A stretch of DNA of 64,000 bases, taken from the NCBI GenBank assembly GCA_902800045.1, contig CADCCZ010000001.1, positions 1,322,830 to 1,386,829 of the forward strand, in the 5' to 3' direction. Positions 49,172 to 58,183 of the stretch are shown here, piece after piece (within the stretch, counting starts at the first letter, position 1; the number at the start of each line of letters is the position of its first letter). The notes under the pieces are model-generated. The model made no database searches. It saw only the letters and a program-made list of their open reading frames with translations, and was not told the origin of the DNA. Position numbers and translations under genes: made by a program. Source of the DNA: an uncultured Bacteroidia bacterium (lineage in GTDB: Bacteria > Bacteroidota > Bacteroidia > Bacteroidales > ML635J-15).

Positions 49172-50551
49172 CTATTTCATAAAATCTTCTACATCCTTGA
49201 TTTCAATAGGGATGCGTCTGTCACCGACAATGCGTGAACCTGTCGGGGTGATGAGGATATCGTCCTCGAGACGTATGCCACCGAAATCGCGATACTTGTC
49301 AACCTCGGCATAATTGATGAACTGCTCGAACTTGTGTTCGCGTTCCCAAATGTCGATAAGCTGTGGCACAAAATAAATACCCGGCTCGTTTGTCAAGACA
49401 TTGCCTTCCTGCAACCTCTTGCCCATACGCAACGAAGCCACACCGAAAATCTTTATCGGCTGAACTTCCTCGTCGTAGCCTACATTTATCTGACCGAGGT
49501 CTTCCATATCGTGAACATCGAGACCCATCATGTGGCCAAGTCCGTGAGGCATGAACATTGCGTGTGCGCCCTGCTGTACGGCCTCCTTCATGTCGCCCTT
49601 CATAAGTCCGAGAGCCTTGAGTCCTTCGGCAAGGATTTCGCAAGCCTTCAGGTGAATCGACTGGTAGGTTTCGCCCGGCTTCATCATCGGAATAGAGCCG
49701 TTAATCGTATTGAGCACAATCTGGTAAACATCCTTCTGTCTCTGCGAGAACTTTCCACCAACGGGGAAAGTACGGGTATTATCCGAAGCATAGCCCATAT
49801 CTGTCTGTGCACCAGAGTCGTTTAGCAACAAATCGCCAGTGTGAAGTATGTTCTCGTGAGTATGGTTGTGAAGGATTTGTCCGTTCTTCGAAACTATCGA
49901 GTGGAACGAAGTCAAAAGACCATGCTTGAGGCTTATACCCTCGATTGTACCATAGATTTCGTGTTCCGAAACGCCTTCCTTAGCCATCTTCATTGCGGTG
50001 GTGTGCATTTCGTAGCCAATTTCGGCAGCAGCCTTCAGTTCCTCTATTTCGCAGGCCTCCTTTACATTACGCAAAGCAACAACAGCCTTTACCAATGGAA
50101 GCGACGAACGTTTCTGCAATTCCGGAATCGGAATACCAAGTACCGACGAAAGGAAAATCATATTGTCGTGACGGTACGGCGGAAGGAAATGAACCTCGGC
50201 CTTTGCCGACTTCACATATTTTTCGAATTCGGCAGCAGGACGAACATCAACCACACCGCAACGGGAAGCCAATTCCTTAATGGAAGCAACCTCGCCCATC
50301 CACACAATATCGTCAACGGTTAATTCGTCACCGAAAATTATATCGCGGTTGTTATCAACGTCAATTATTGCCTTCAAGCCTGCCTGAGCAATTCCAAAGA
50401 AATACAAGAAATTGCTGTCCTGACGGAACTGGTAGCAGTTATCCGGATAGTTCATCGGGGCTTCGTTGTTACCCATAAATATGCATACACCCGACTTCAT
50501 CGCCGACTTAAGTTTCTCACGGCGAGCCTTATAAACCTCTTTGTTGAACAT
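49172..50551 (-). CDS. pepP: Xaa-Pro aminopeptidase (aminopeptidase P, M24B)
   Basis: A 459-residue metalloenzyme that removes N-terminal residues preceding proline. The N-terminal non-catalytic domain ends near residue 170. The catalytic pita-bread domain shows all metal-ligand segments: LLLNDSGAQTDMGYASDNTRTFP (two Asp), MPHGLGHMMGLDVHDM (His), VLTNEPGIYFVP (Glu) and GGIRLEDDILITPTG (Glu). I use ATG 50551 (MFNKEVYK), not the ATG two codons earlier. Likely cytoplasmic. Confidence 0.93.
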   Translation of the reverse strand: MFNKEVYKARREKLKSAMKSGVCIFMGNNEAPMNYPDNCYQFRQDSNFLYFFGIAQAGLKAIIDVDNNRDIIFGDELTVDDIVWMGEVASIKELASRCGVVDVRPAAEFEKYVKSAKAEVHFLPPYRHDNMIFLSSVLGIPIPELQKRSSLPLVKAVVALRNVKEACEIEELKAAAEIGYEMHTTAMKMAKEGVSEHEIYGTIEGISLKHGLLTSFHSIVSKNGQILHNHTHENILHTGDLLLNDSGAQTDMGYASDNTRTFPVGGKFSQRQKDVYQIVLNTINGSIPMMKPGETYQSIHLKACEILAEGLKALGLMKGDMKEAVQQGAHAMFMPHGLGHMMGLDVHDMEDLGQINVGYDEEVQPIKIFGVASLRMGKRLQEGNVLTNEPGIYFVPQLIDIWEREHKFEQFINYAEVDKYRDFGGIRLEDDILITPTGSRIVGDRRIPIEIKDVEDFMK

Positions 50552-50690
50552 TCTCATAATCGTAAATTTTAAAACAGGTTGTAAAGGTAATAATAATTTA
50601 CGATTTAGGATTTACGATTTTGGATTTTTTTTGTTTAGTCGTTGCGTATAATTGTGAATAACTAATTTCGCCAGATACGATTTTTTGACT

Positions 50691-50699
50691 TAATTTTGC
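50691..50699 (+). promoter_or_regulatory. Candidate promoter for dnaG
   Basis: TAATTTTGC matches the -7 box, 21 bases before the dnaG ATG. Confidence 0.5.
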
Positions 50700-50720
50700 A
50701 ACGGAAATTTGAGTTTTGGA

Positions 50721-52784
50721 ATGATAGACCGCAACACCATAGACCGAATAATGGATGCCACCGACATTGTGGAGGTTGTACAAGACTTTGTAAGCCTCAA
50801 GAAACGCGGTGTAAACTACATCGGTTGCTGTCCGTTCCACAACGAAAAGACCCCCTCGTTCATTGTCAGCCCGTCAAAAGGGATTTTCAAGTGCTTTGGC
50901 TGTGGAAAGTCGGGAAATGCTGTCGGCTTCGTCATGGAGCACGAGCAAATGACCTACCCCGAAGCTCTGAAATACATAGCGCGGAAATATGGCATCGAGG
51001 TTGTAGAAAAAGAATTGTCGGAAGAGGAGCAAAAGCAGAACGATGACCGTGAAAGCATGCGCATACTCAACGAATTCGCCGCGAAATACTTCCAAAATAA
51101 TCTGCTCAACGACCCCGAAGGCATTGCAATAGGTCTGTCGTATTTCCGCGAACGCGGATTCACCGACGAAGCTATAAAAACCTTCGGTCTGGGCTACAGC
51201 CTCGAAAAACGCGATGCATTTACCGAACACGCACTGAAAAACGGCTACAAGCTCGACTTCATGACCCGTACCGGCCTCACTATTGTAAACGACGAGACCA
51301 AGCGTCGCTACGACCGCTTCTTCGGACGAGTAATGTTTCCAGTATATAGCATTTCGGGACAGATAATCGGCTTCGGTGGACGTGTGCTAAAAACGGCCGA
51401 AAAGACTGCAAAATACGTCAACTCGCCCGAATCGGAAATTTACAACAAGAGCAAAACATTATATGGTCTGTATCAAGCTCGTACCGAAATAGTAAGGCAA
51501 AAGAAATGCTACTTGGTGGAAGGCTATGCCGATGTAATCTCACTCTTCATGGCAGGCGTGCGCAACGTGGTGGCATCGTCGGGAACTTCGCTCACCGAGG
51601 ACCAAATCCGCATAATACATCGACTCACCGACGACATTACAGTGCTATACGATGGCGACAGCGCCGGAATACACGCCTCGGTACGAGGTATCGACATGCT
51701 TCTGGCCCAAGGACTTAACGTGCGCGTTTTGCTCCTGCCCGACGGCGAAGACCCAGACTCGTTCGCTAAGAAAAACGGCAGCGAAAAAACCATCGAATAC
51801 CTCAACACACACGAGGAGGATTTCATCAGGTTCAAATCGCGCCTTTCGAAGCAGGAAGCCGACAAGGACCCTCTGAAACGCGCCGCAATGATTACCGACA
51901 TCGTGAAAACAATTTCGGTAATCGACGACCAGATAAAACAGACAGTTTACCTGCAGGAATGCAGCAAGATTCTCGAAATCGACGAGAATACGCTGTATTC
52001 GGAACTAATGAAATTCCGTAAGAAGAAGATATTAGACGGCAAGTCGCCTACTGGATACACTCCAACACAAAAAACTGAGCCTCAATTGCCTCAGCAAAAG
52101 CAGACTCCTCGCGCAACTGGCAACAAGGATTTAGGTTTTCTATCGAAAGAACGCGAAATAATGAGACTTTTGCTTCTGCACGGTAACAAGACTATCGCCA
52201 ATCCGCTTGACAGAAACAAAGAAAAGCCCCAGGTTGTAAAAGTTGCCGAACTGATGATCGGATTAATGGTAAAATACAACATAACCGAACTTCGCAACAG
52301 CATCAACCAGCAAATATTCTCCGAAATTCTAAACGATGTGTACGACGGCAACGAAATTTCAGAAAGGAAATTCATCAACAGTCCCGACCCGGCAATAAGC
52401 AGCGTGGCTGCCGACGTTTGCTCATCATCTTACGAACTCAGTTCCATCTGGACCAAAAACGGAAGCGTATATTACGGAGAAGAAACTCGGCTCCCCGAAA
52501 TAATAATCGACGTATGCAACAAATACCTCATCGAGGTAAAAAAGGACAAAAAACGTCATTTGTCGGCAGAACTGAAAAAGCTAATCGAAACCAACACAAA
52601 GCAAAAATCCCAACTGTCGACGCTCGAACAAGAATTTGCCAACGATACTGCAAACGAACAACTTGCCGAAGAAATAGAAGCACTAAAGGCAAACTACGAA
52701 ACTTCTAACGCACAGGCAATGGAAACCATGAAAAGCATAAAGGAAATAACCGACGAGATAACAGAACTATCGCTCAAACAATAG
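50721..52784 (+). CDS. dnaG: DNA primase
   Basis: A 687-residue replication primase. The N-terminal CHC2 zinc ribbon has IGCCPFHNEKTPSF and KCFGCGKSGNA. The catalytic core has the TOPRIM segment CYLVEGYADVISL and DGDSAGIHAS. After residue 440 a glutamine- and proline-rich linker leads to a C-terminal helical region with long coiled-coil stretches, which in this phylum meets the DnaB helicase. The ATG at 50721 is chosen over an upstream TTG. ispE follows 11 bases later. Confidence 0.96.
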   Translation: MIDRNTIDRIMDATDIVEVVQDFVSLKKRGVNYIGCCPFHNEKTPSFIVSPSKGIFKCFGCGKSGNAVGFVMEHEQMTYPEALKYIARKYGIEVVEKELSEEEQKQNDDRESMRILNEFAAKYFQNNLLNDPEGIAIGLSYFRERGFTDEAIKTFGLGYSLEKRDAFTEHALKNGYKLDFMTRTGLTIVNDETKRRYDRFFGRVMFPVYSISGQIIGFGGRVLKTAEKTAKYVNSPESEIYNKSKTLYGLYQARTEIVRQKKCYLVEGYADVISLFMAGVRNVVASSGTSLTEDQIRIIHRLTDDITVLYDGDSAGIHASVRGIDMLLAQGLNVRVLLLPDGEDPDSFAKKNGSEKTIEYLNTHEEDFIRFKSRLSKQEADKDPLKRAAMITDIVKTISVIDDQIKQTVYLQECSKILEIDENTLYSELMKFRKKKILDGKSPTGYTPTQKTEPQLPQQKQTPRATGNKDLGFLSKEREIMRLLLLHGNKTIANPLDRNKEKPQVVKVAELMIGLMVKYNITELRNSINQQIFSEILNDVYDGNEISERKFINSPDPAISSVAADVCSSSYELSSIWTKNGSVYYGEETRLPEIIIDVCNKYLIEVKKDKKRHLSAELKKLIETNTKQKSQLSTLEQEFANDTANEQLAEEIEALKANYETSNAQAMETMKSIKEITDEITELSLKQ

Positions 52785-52795
52785 CATACAACATC

Positions 52796-53611
52796 ATGAT
52801 AGACAAAACTATATGCTTTCCTAACGCCAAGATAAACATCGGACTTGACATTATCCGCCGACGCACCGACGGCTACCACGACATTAGCACATTGTTCTAC
52901 CCAATCAACATCACCGATGCGATGGAAATTATGCCGAGCGACAAGTTCATCTTCGACAACCGTGGCATAAGAATCGACTGCGAAATCGAGAAAAACCTTT
53001 GCTACAAGGCATACAAGATGCTAAAGGACGATTTCGATTTGCCTCCAGTCAAGTTCGTGCTGTACAAGCACATACCTTTCGGAAGCGGACTTGGCGCAGG
53101 TTCGTCCGATGCTGCTTTCACGATAAAGATGCTCAACGATATGTTTTCGCTGAAGCTCACTACTGAGCAAATGGTTGCATACGCATCGCGACTTGGCGCC
53201 GACTGCGCATTTTTCATTTATAACCGACCTATGCTTGCCGAAGGAACAGGAAACATTTTCCACGAAACAAAGCTTAACCTGTCGGGAAAAACACTTGTCC
53301 TCGTTCTGCCGCCAATTTCGGTAAACACTGCAAAAGCATACGCAAACTGCCATCCCGCCGAACCGGAATTCACTCTCGAGGAATCGATAAAACTTCCTCT
53401 GGTACAATGGAAAAACCGCATAAAAAACGACTTTGAACCGACAGTTTTTGCCGAAAATCCACTTCTTGCCGAAATAAAGCAGAAACTTTACGAACGCGGA
53501 GCAATCTTTGCACAGATGTCGGGGTCCGGTTCAACAATGTACGGCATTTTCGACAAAAAGCCACAAGTGGATTTCGCAGGTTGTAAAACAGAATTTATTG
53601 AATTGCAATGA
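52796..53611 (+). CDS. ispE: 4-diphosphocytidyl-2-C-methyl-D-erythritol kinase
   Basis: A 271-residue GHMP kinase of the non-mevalonate isoprenoid pathway. Substrate strand PNAKINIGLDIIRRRTDGYHDI, ATP loop PFGSGLGAGSSDAAF, and the C-terminal glycine-rich AQMSGSGSTMYGIF are all present. With ispH in the same window this shows the organism uses the methylerythritol phosphate route. The stop overlaps the next start (ATGA at 53608-53611). Confidence 0.95.
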   Translation: MIDKTICFPNAKINIGLDIIRRRTDGYHDISTLFYPINITDAMEIMPSDKFIFDNRGIRIDCEIEKNLCYKAYKMLKDDFDLPPVKFVLYKHIPFGSGLGAGSSDAAFTIKMLNDMFSLKLTTEQMVAYASRLGADCAFFIYNRPMLAEGTGNIFHETKLNLSGKTLVLVLPPISVNTAKAYANCHPAEPEFTLEESIKLPLVQWKNRIKNDFEPTVFAENPLLAEIKQKLYERGAIFAQMSGSGSTMYGIFDKKPQVDFAGCKTEFIELQ

Positions 53612-54366
53612 GAAAAATTCTAACCACTATTGTCGCAATTTTTACCACATTTTTGTCGCTTTTTTCGCAACAGAATTACGACACCACTGGCAATGCCGAA
53701 TACTACCGCAAGTTTGCATTCCGTTCATTTTCAAACGAAAACCTAACACTTCCCTATCGTGAAGCCAGACTTTGCCAAGACGAAAGCGGAATGTCGGCAT
53801 TAGTGATTTTCCTGCACAGCAGTTCGCACCGTGGCGATGACAACAAGTCGCAAATGCGAGGTACTGCTCTAAAGAACATTGTCAACTATTTGGAAAACAG
53901 CAAGATAAAATCGATTATCGTTGTCCCACAATGCGACAAGAACCATTTCTGGAACGACAGCGACGGAAAGGCTAGTTCGGCAGCAAAGCAACTGATAGAC
54001 AAGCTAATTGCCGACAATACCGACATCGACAGCAAAAGGGTATATATTTTCGGATACTCGAGTGGCGGTGCGGGCGTATGGCGCATGGTTTCCGACTATC
54101 CCGGCACCTTTGCAGCCGCAATGACGGCAGCTTCGTATCCATACAAGGTGTATCCGAAGCACATTGCGCAAACTCCACTTTGTGTCGTAGTCGGCACAAA
54201 GGACGACAAGGCAAAAGTTTCGTCAGTAAAGCCGACAATCAAGGAGATTCAGAAATACGGAGGCACAGTAAACCTAATCGTCGAAAAAGGAAGCGACCAC
54301 CTTGCTACCTGTATCAACGCCTTCAGCGACAACAATCTACAATGGGTATTCAACAATAAAAAATAG
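53608..54366 (+). CDS. Secreted alpha/beta hydrolase (esterase-like)
   Basis: A 252-residue protein with signal peptide MRKILTTIVAIFTTFLSLFSQQ. The hydrolase fold is shown by the strand ALVIFLHSSSHRGDD (oxyanion region), the nucleophile elbow IFGYSSGGAG, and the late acid and base segments VVVGTKDDKAK and VEKGSDHLATC. It resembles predicted phospholipase/carboxylesterase or peptidase-like secreted enzymes. Substrate unknown. It overlaps ispE by four bases, so it is translated with it although the functions are unrelated. Confidence 0.8.
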   Translation: MRKILTTIVAIFTTFLSLFSQQNYDTTGNAEYYRKFAFRSFSNENLTLPYREARLCQDESGMSALVIFLHSSSHRGDDNKSQMRGTALKNIVNYLENSKIKSIIVVPQCDKNHFWNDSDGKASSAAKQLIDKLIADNTDIDSKRVYIFGYSSGGAGVWRMVSDYPGTFAAAMTAASYPYKVYPKHIAQTPLCVVVGTKDDKAKVSSVKPTIKEIQKYGGTVNLIVEKGSDHLATCINAFSDNNLQWVFNNKK

Positions 54367-54370
54367 GATC

Positions 54371-54949
54371 ATGAAATTCGACTCGCTATCTCAATGCAAA
54401 GAATATATACATGCCGATGCCTACCGATACATTGGGACATATAGCAGAACGGCAAGACTGAAACTTCGTCTCAAAGTCATCGGATTCCGCTATACAAGGG
54501 TTATGCGCATTTGCTGTTATCTGCGTTCACGCAAGTGGCTATTACCTATATATCTCATTTACAGGCTAAAACTCAACAGGCTATCGTATAAGTCTGGCAT
54601 ACAGATTTCCGAAACCACACAGATTGGCAAAGGCTTCTACATCGGACATTTCGGCTGCATAGTCGTAAGCGACCAAGCTATAATTGGCAGCAACGTAAAC
54701 ATATCGCAGGGCATAACCATCGGGCGGACAAACCGCGGTGAAATGCAAGGTGTCCCGACTATCGGCGATGAAGTCTACATTGGCCCTGGAGCCAAGATCA
54801 TCGGCAAGATAAATATAGGCAACAACATCACAATTGGAGCAAATGCCGTTGTTACGGCGGATGTCCCCGACAATGCCTGCGTTGCAGGAATTCCAGCCAA
54901 AATCATTTCGTATGCAGGCAGCGAAGGTTATGTAAACAGAAAGGTATAA
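54371..54949 (+). CDS. Serine O-acetyltransferase-like hexapeptide-repeat protein
   Basis: A 192-residue left-handed beta-helix acyltransferase. After a positively charged helical N-terminus come hexapeptide turns (IQISETTQIGKGFYIGHFGCIVVSDQAIIGSNVNISQGITIG ... PTIGDEVYIGPGAKIIGKINIGNNITIGANAVVTADVPDNACVAGIPAK). The order and ending match serine acetyltransferase (CysE) and colanic-acid-type acetyltransferases. A role in cysteine or surface-sugar modification cannot be chosen. ATG 54371 lies five bases after the esterase stop. Confidence 0.82.
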   Translation: MKFDSLSQCKEYIHADAYRYIGTYSRTARLKLRLKVIGFRYTRVMRICCYLRSRKWLLPIYLIYRLKLNRLSYKSGIQISETTQIGKGFYIGHFGCIVVSDQAIIGSNVNISQGITIGRTNRGEMQGVPTIGDEVYIGPGAKIIGKINIGNNITIGANAVVTADVPDNACVAGIPAKIISYAGSEGYVNRKV

Positions 54950-54972
54950 TTGCTGAATATTTCAAAAAGTAT

Positions 54973-54981
54973 TATTTTTGC
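54973..54981 (+). promoter_or_regulatory. Candidate promoter for the YbjQ-family gene
   Basis: TATTTTTGC -7 box, 16 bases before the ATG at 54998. Confidence 0.5.
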
Positions 54982-54997
54982 AAAAAATGTTTAAGAT

Positions 54998-55309
54998 ATG
55001 ATTTTAGCAAGCATTGACACAATTCCGGGAAAAAACTTTGAAGTTTTGGGAATAGTAAAAGGAACAGTAGTACAGTCGAAGCACATTGGACGCGACTTTT
55101 TAGCTGGTTTGAAGACCATTGTCGGCGGTGAAATACAAGGTTACACCGATATGCTCAACGAAGCACGCAGTATTGCAACCGAACGCATGACAAGGGAAGC
55201 CGAAGCACTTGACGCTGATGCAGTTATCGGTATGCGTTATGGTTCATCAGCAGTGATGGACGGGGCTGCCGAAATAGTTGCCTACGGCACAGCAGTGAAG
55301 TTCGTTTAG
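54998..55309 (+). CDS. YbjQ / UPF0145 family protein
   Basis: A 103-residue protein matching YbjQ: N-terminal strand LASIDTIPGKNFEVLGIVKGTVVQSKHIGRDF, helix QGYTDMLNEARSIATERMTREAEALDADAV, and the last strand IVAYGTAVKF. The family forms pentameric rings and may bind metal; its role is unsettled. Own promoter. Downstream is a 162-base nested palindrome. Confidence 0.85.
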   Translation: MILASIDTIPGKNFEVLGIVKGTVVQSKHIGRDFLAGLKTIVGGEIQGYTDMLNEARSIATERMTREAEALDADAVIGMRYGSSAVMDGAAEIVAYGTAVKFV

Positions 55310-55312
55310 GCG

Positions 55313-55474
55313 TTTGGGGCTCAAGGCTCAAAGGCTAACGGTCTTGAAGTCTTTTTGCCCCCATCTTTAAGTCCATTAAGGCCTTTAAAGACCTTAATGC
55401 ATGTGGGGGGCAACAACATCCTGCTAGGCTGTTAGCCTATTGGACTGTTAGCCTTCAAGCCCTTATGTCCCAAA
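55313..55474. repeat. Nested inverted repeats, probably a structured element
   Basis: Three arms fit inside each other: an outer imperfect pair (55313-55343 with 55443-55474), a middle TTGCCCCCA / TGGGGGGCAA (55355-55363 with 55404-55413), and an inner CATTAAGG / CCTTAATG (55374-55381 with 55392-55399). The right flank also repeats CTGTTAGCC twice. The element occupies most of the space between ybjQ and kamE and holds no gene. Confidence 0.7.
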
Positions 55475-55516
55475 ATAAAATCCTTCAATCGTATTTCGTA
55501 AATCGTAAATAAATTG

Positions 55517-55525
55517 TATTTTTGC
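55517..55525 (+). promoter_or_regulatory. Candidate promoter for kamE
   Basis: TATTTTTGC -7 box, 21 bases before the ATG at 55547 and outside the nested palindrome. Confidence 0.5.
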
Positions 55526-55546
55526 ACTCTCAAAATTTTATTTGCA

Positions 55547-56338
55547 ATGAGCGAAGGACTATACTCAATGGAAGCCAAGGATTTCGACAAAACCTTGGAC
55601 TTGACGAAAATAAAGCCATACGGCGATACAATGAACGACGGTAAGACACAGATTAGTTTTACCTTGCCGGTACCTGCAGGCGCCGAAGCAGAAGAAGCAG
55701 CAAAGCAGCTCCTCAAGAAAATGGGATTCGAAAATCCTCTCGTAGTTTTCTCGAAGGAACTTACCGAAGGCTTCACATTCTTCAACTGCTACGGTAGCTG
55801 TACTCACACCGTTGACTACTCGACAATACATGTTCCGAAGGTAGAATCGACCGTGATGAGCATGAAGGAAACCGACGACTTCATCCGCGAACACATTGGA
55901 CGTAAGATAATTGTTGTTGGCGCAAGCACAGGAACCGACGCTCACACCGTTGGTATCGATGCTATCATGAACATGAAGGGTTATGCAGGTCACTACGGAC
56001 TTGAACGCTACGACATGATTGAAGCCCTCAACATGGGCAGCCAGGTACCAAACGAAGAATTCATCGCCAAGGCTATCGAAATGCACGCCGACGCTCTGCT
56101 CGTTTCGCAGACCGTAACCCAGAAGGATGTCCACATCAAAAACATGACCGAACTCGTCGAAATGCTTGAGGCCGAAGGTCTTCGCGACAAGGTTATCCTC
56201 GTTTGCGGCGGTCCACGTATCAGCCACGAGCTTGCGCAGGAACTTGGCTACGACGCTGGTTTCGGAATGAACACCTACGCCGACGATGTTGCTTCGTTCG
56301 TAGCTCAGGAACTCGACAAGCGCTTGAACAACAAATAG
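55547..56338 (+). CDS. kamE: Lysine 5,6-aminomutase, beta subunit (KamE)
   Basis: A 263-residue cobalamin-binding subunit of the adenosylcobalamin- and PLP-dependent lysine 5,6-aminomutase used in lysine fermentation. The B12 signature is STGTDAHTVGIDAIMN (DxHxxG), followed by SQVPNEEFIAKAIE, DALLVSQTVTQKDVHIKNMTEL and VILVCGGPRI, the familiar KamE order. The PLP-bearing alpha subunit KamD, usually adjacent, is not in the window. The gene instead lies four bases before rsgA and probably shares its transcript. Confidence 0.9.
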   Translation: MSEGLYSMEAKDFDKTLDLTKIKPYGDTMNDGKTQISFTLPVPAGAEAEEAAKQLLKKMGFENPLVVFSKELTEGFTFFNCYGSCTHTVDYSTIHVPKVESTVMSMKETDDFIREHIGRKIIVVGASTGTDAHTVGIDAIMNMKGYAGHYGLERYDMIEALNMGSQVPNEEFIAKAIEMHADALLVSQTVTQKDVHIKNMTELVEMLEAEGLRDKVILVCGGPRISHELAQELGYDAGFGMNTYADDVASFVAQELDKRLNNK

Positions 56339-56342
56339 ACCG

Positions 56343-57272
56343 ATGCTTAAAACTGGAACGGTTATACAGTCGAACGGCAGCAACTGCATAGTTGCCAGCG
56401 ACAACCAAAAGTACGACTGCGTAATCAAAGGAAAGCTGAGACAAAAAGGTTACAACTCGACAAATCCCGTAGCAGTCGGCGATATTGTCGAGTTTGACGT
56501 TTCTATAGAGCCCGCGACAATCGCCAGCATACACGAACGACGCAACTGCATAATCCGAAAATCGACCAACCTCTCGAAGCAGTCGCACATCATCGCCGCC
56601 AACATCGACCAGGCGGTATTCGTATTCACAATGCACCATCCCGAAACCACAACCGTCTTCCTCGACCGCTTCCTAGTTTCGGCTGAATCATACAGCATAC
56701 CTACAATAATCATCTTCAACAAGATAGACATATACAAGCCAGAGGAATTCGACCAAGTTGCCGAACTTATGGCAACATACGCCGAGATTGGATACAAGGT
56801 GCTTGATGTTTCGGTGACGAAAAACCACAACATAGATGCCGTGCGCGAAATTCTGAAGGACAAGGTAAGCCTAATTTCAGGACAAAGCGGAGTGGGAAAA
56901 ACCTCGATTGTGAATGCCGTGTCGGGACTGAATCTCAAGACAGCAAGCATTTCGGAATCGCACGACTCGGGCAAGCACACCACTTCGTTTGCCCAGATGC
57001 TACCCCTCGACTTTGGCGGTTACATTATTGATACTCCTGGAGTTCGCGCATTCGGGCTTGTAGAACTCGAACGCAACTGCATCTCGCATTATTTCCCCGA
57101 AATCTTCAAAACTGCCGAGAACTGCCGATTCTACAACTGCACCCACACCAACGAGCCTGGCTGCGCCGTGAAAGAAGCAGTGGAAAACGGAGAAATCGCA
57201 TGGAGCAGGTACCACTCGTACACAAACATTTTCTTCGACGAGGACGAAAAACACAGAAGGGAGGATTACTAA
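56343..57272 (+). CDS. rsgA: Ribosome small subunit-dependent GTPase A
   Basis: A 309-residue GTPase that helps mature the 30S subunit. The OB fold is N-terminal, then the circularly permuted G domain with FNKIDIY (G4) before the P-loop SGQSGVGKTSIVNA (G1) and DTPGVRAFG (G3). The C-terminal zinc knuckle is ENCRFYNCTHTNEPGCAV (C-x5-H-type). Full length for the family. Kept close to kamE. Confidence 0.95.
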   Translation: MLKTGTVIQSNGSNCIVASDNQKYDCVIKGKLRQKGYNSTNPVAVGDIVEFDVSIEPATIASIHERRNCIIRKSTNLSKQSHIIAANIDQAVFVFTMHHPETTTVFLDRFLVSAESYSIPTIIIFNKIDIYKPEEFDQVAELMATYAEIGYKVLDVSVTKNHNIDAVREILKDKVSLISGQSGVGKTSIVNAVSGLNLKTASISESHDSGKHTTSFAQMLPLDFGGYIIDTPGVRAFGLVELERNCISHYFPEIFKTAENCRFYNCTHTNEPGCAVKEAVENGEIAWSRYHSYTNIFFDEDEKHRREDY

Positions 57273-57280
57273 ATTTTCAC

Positions 57281-57288
57281 TATTTTTG
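57281..57288 (+). promoter_or_regulatory. Candidate promoter for the secreted 131-residue protein
   Basis: TATTTTTG box, 24 bases before the ATG at 57312. Confidence 0.4.
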
Positions 57289-57311
57289 TTCCCACAATAA
57301 TTCACAAAACT

Positions 57312-57707
57312 ATGAAAAACGTAAAAAAACTATTCTTAATTGCAATTATGTGCATTGCAGCCTCATATTGCTCAGCACAAAGCAATGCGCCAGAAAACTT
57401 CAAGAAATTTTGGAAATCATATACTTCCGACTCCGTATTCCAGATGGAACGCACAAAGTTTCCGCTTCCGCTTACATATTATGAATACGACGAAGACAAC
57501 GAAACCGAAATAACCGAAGATATCGGTGCAGAATTCTGGCTGTTCGACAATTTCGTTGACGAAAGCTACAAGGCGAGAACCGAGAAGGAAAACGACATGT
57601 ATATTGTCACAAAGACTGGAATAGAAAACGGCATATACGTAAGGTACTACTTTGCTGCAACTGACGGCAAATGGTATCTGGTAAGAATAACAGACTCAAG
57701 CAACTAA
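57312..57707 (+). CDS. Small secreted protein (131 aa), DUF4348-like
   Basis: Signal peptide MKNVKKLFLIAIMCIAASYCSAQ, then a small domain with FKKFWKSYTSDSVFQMERTKFPLP and a final GKWYLVRITDSSN. The pattern resembles DUF4348 proteins of Bacteroidetes, but I recall this only by shape. It is followed after one base by the AlaX-like gene, suggesting one transcript despite differing locations. Confidence 0.65.
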   Translation: MKNVKKLFLIAIMCIAASYCSAQSNAPENFKKFWKSYTSDSVFQMERTKFPLPLTYYEYDEDNETEITEDIGAEFWLFDNFVDESYKARTEKENDMYIVTKTGIENGIYVRYYFAATDGKWYLVRITDSSN

Positions 57708-57708
57708 T

Positions 57709-58182
57709 ATGGAAGAACCGACACTCAACGCACACAACAAGGACGAATTTCCGCCAGCACATACCGCCGAACATATACTCAACCAGACTATGGTACGCAC
57801 TTTCGGCTGTGCACGTTCGCGCATAAACCACATCGAACGCAAGAAAAGCAAATGCAACTACGACCTCGACTTCTGCCCCACCGACGAGCAAATCCGCGCC
57901 GTAGAAGCCAAAGTGAACGAGATTATTGCGCAGAACTTGCCTGTAGAAACAAAATTCGTGTCGCGCAACGAACTTCCATCGTCAATCGACATCAGCCGTC
58001 TGCCCGAAGATGCAAGCGAAACATTACGCCTCGTCTATATCGGCGACTACGACGTGTGCCCCTGCCTTGGCAACCACGTAAAAAGCACAGCAGAAATCGG
58101 CAGTTTCCGCATTACCAGCACAAGCTACAACGACGGGATTTTCAGGATAGTATTCAGAGTGTCACCAGCAAACGAGGAATAA
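57709..58182 (+). CDS. Alanyl-tRNA editing (AlaX-type) protein
   Basis: A 157-residue stand-alone copy of the editing domain found in AlaRS and ThrRS. The zinc ligands HTAEHILNQTM (HxxxH) and DVCPCLGNHVKSTAEIG (CxxxH) are visible. Such proteins hydrolyse mischarged tRNA (for example serine on tRNA-Ala) in trans. A full AlaRS gene with its own editing domain is 1.9 kb downstream. Substrate preference cannot be told. Confidence 0.82.
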   Translation: MEEPTLNAHNKDEFPPAHTAEHILNQTMVRTFGCARSRINHIERKKSKCNYDLDFCPTDEQIRAVEAKVNEIIAQNLPVETKFVSRNELPSSIDISRLPEDASETLRLVYIGDYDVCPCLGNHVKSTAEIGSFRITSTSYNDGIFRIVFRVSPANEE

Positions 58183-58183
58183 A

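Noticed and set aside
55547..56338. Methylmalonyl-CoA mutase small domain
   Set aside because: The B12-binding motif is shared, but the flanking SQVPNEEFIAKAIE and VSQTVTQKDVHIKN blocks are those of the lysine aminomutase beta subunit.
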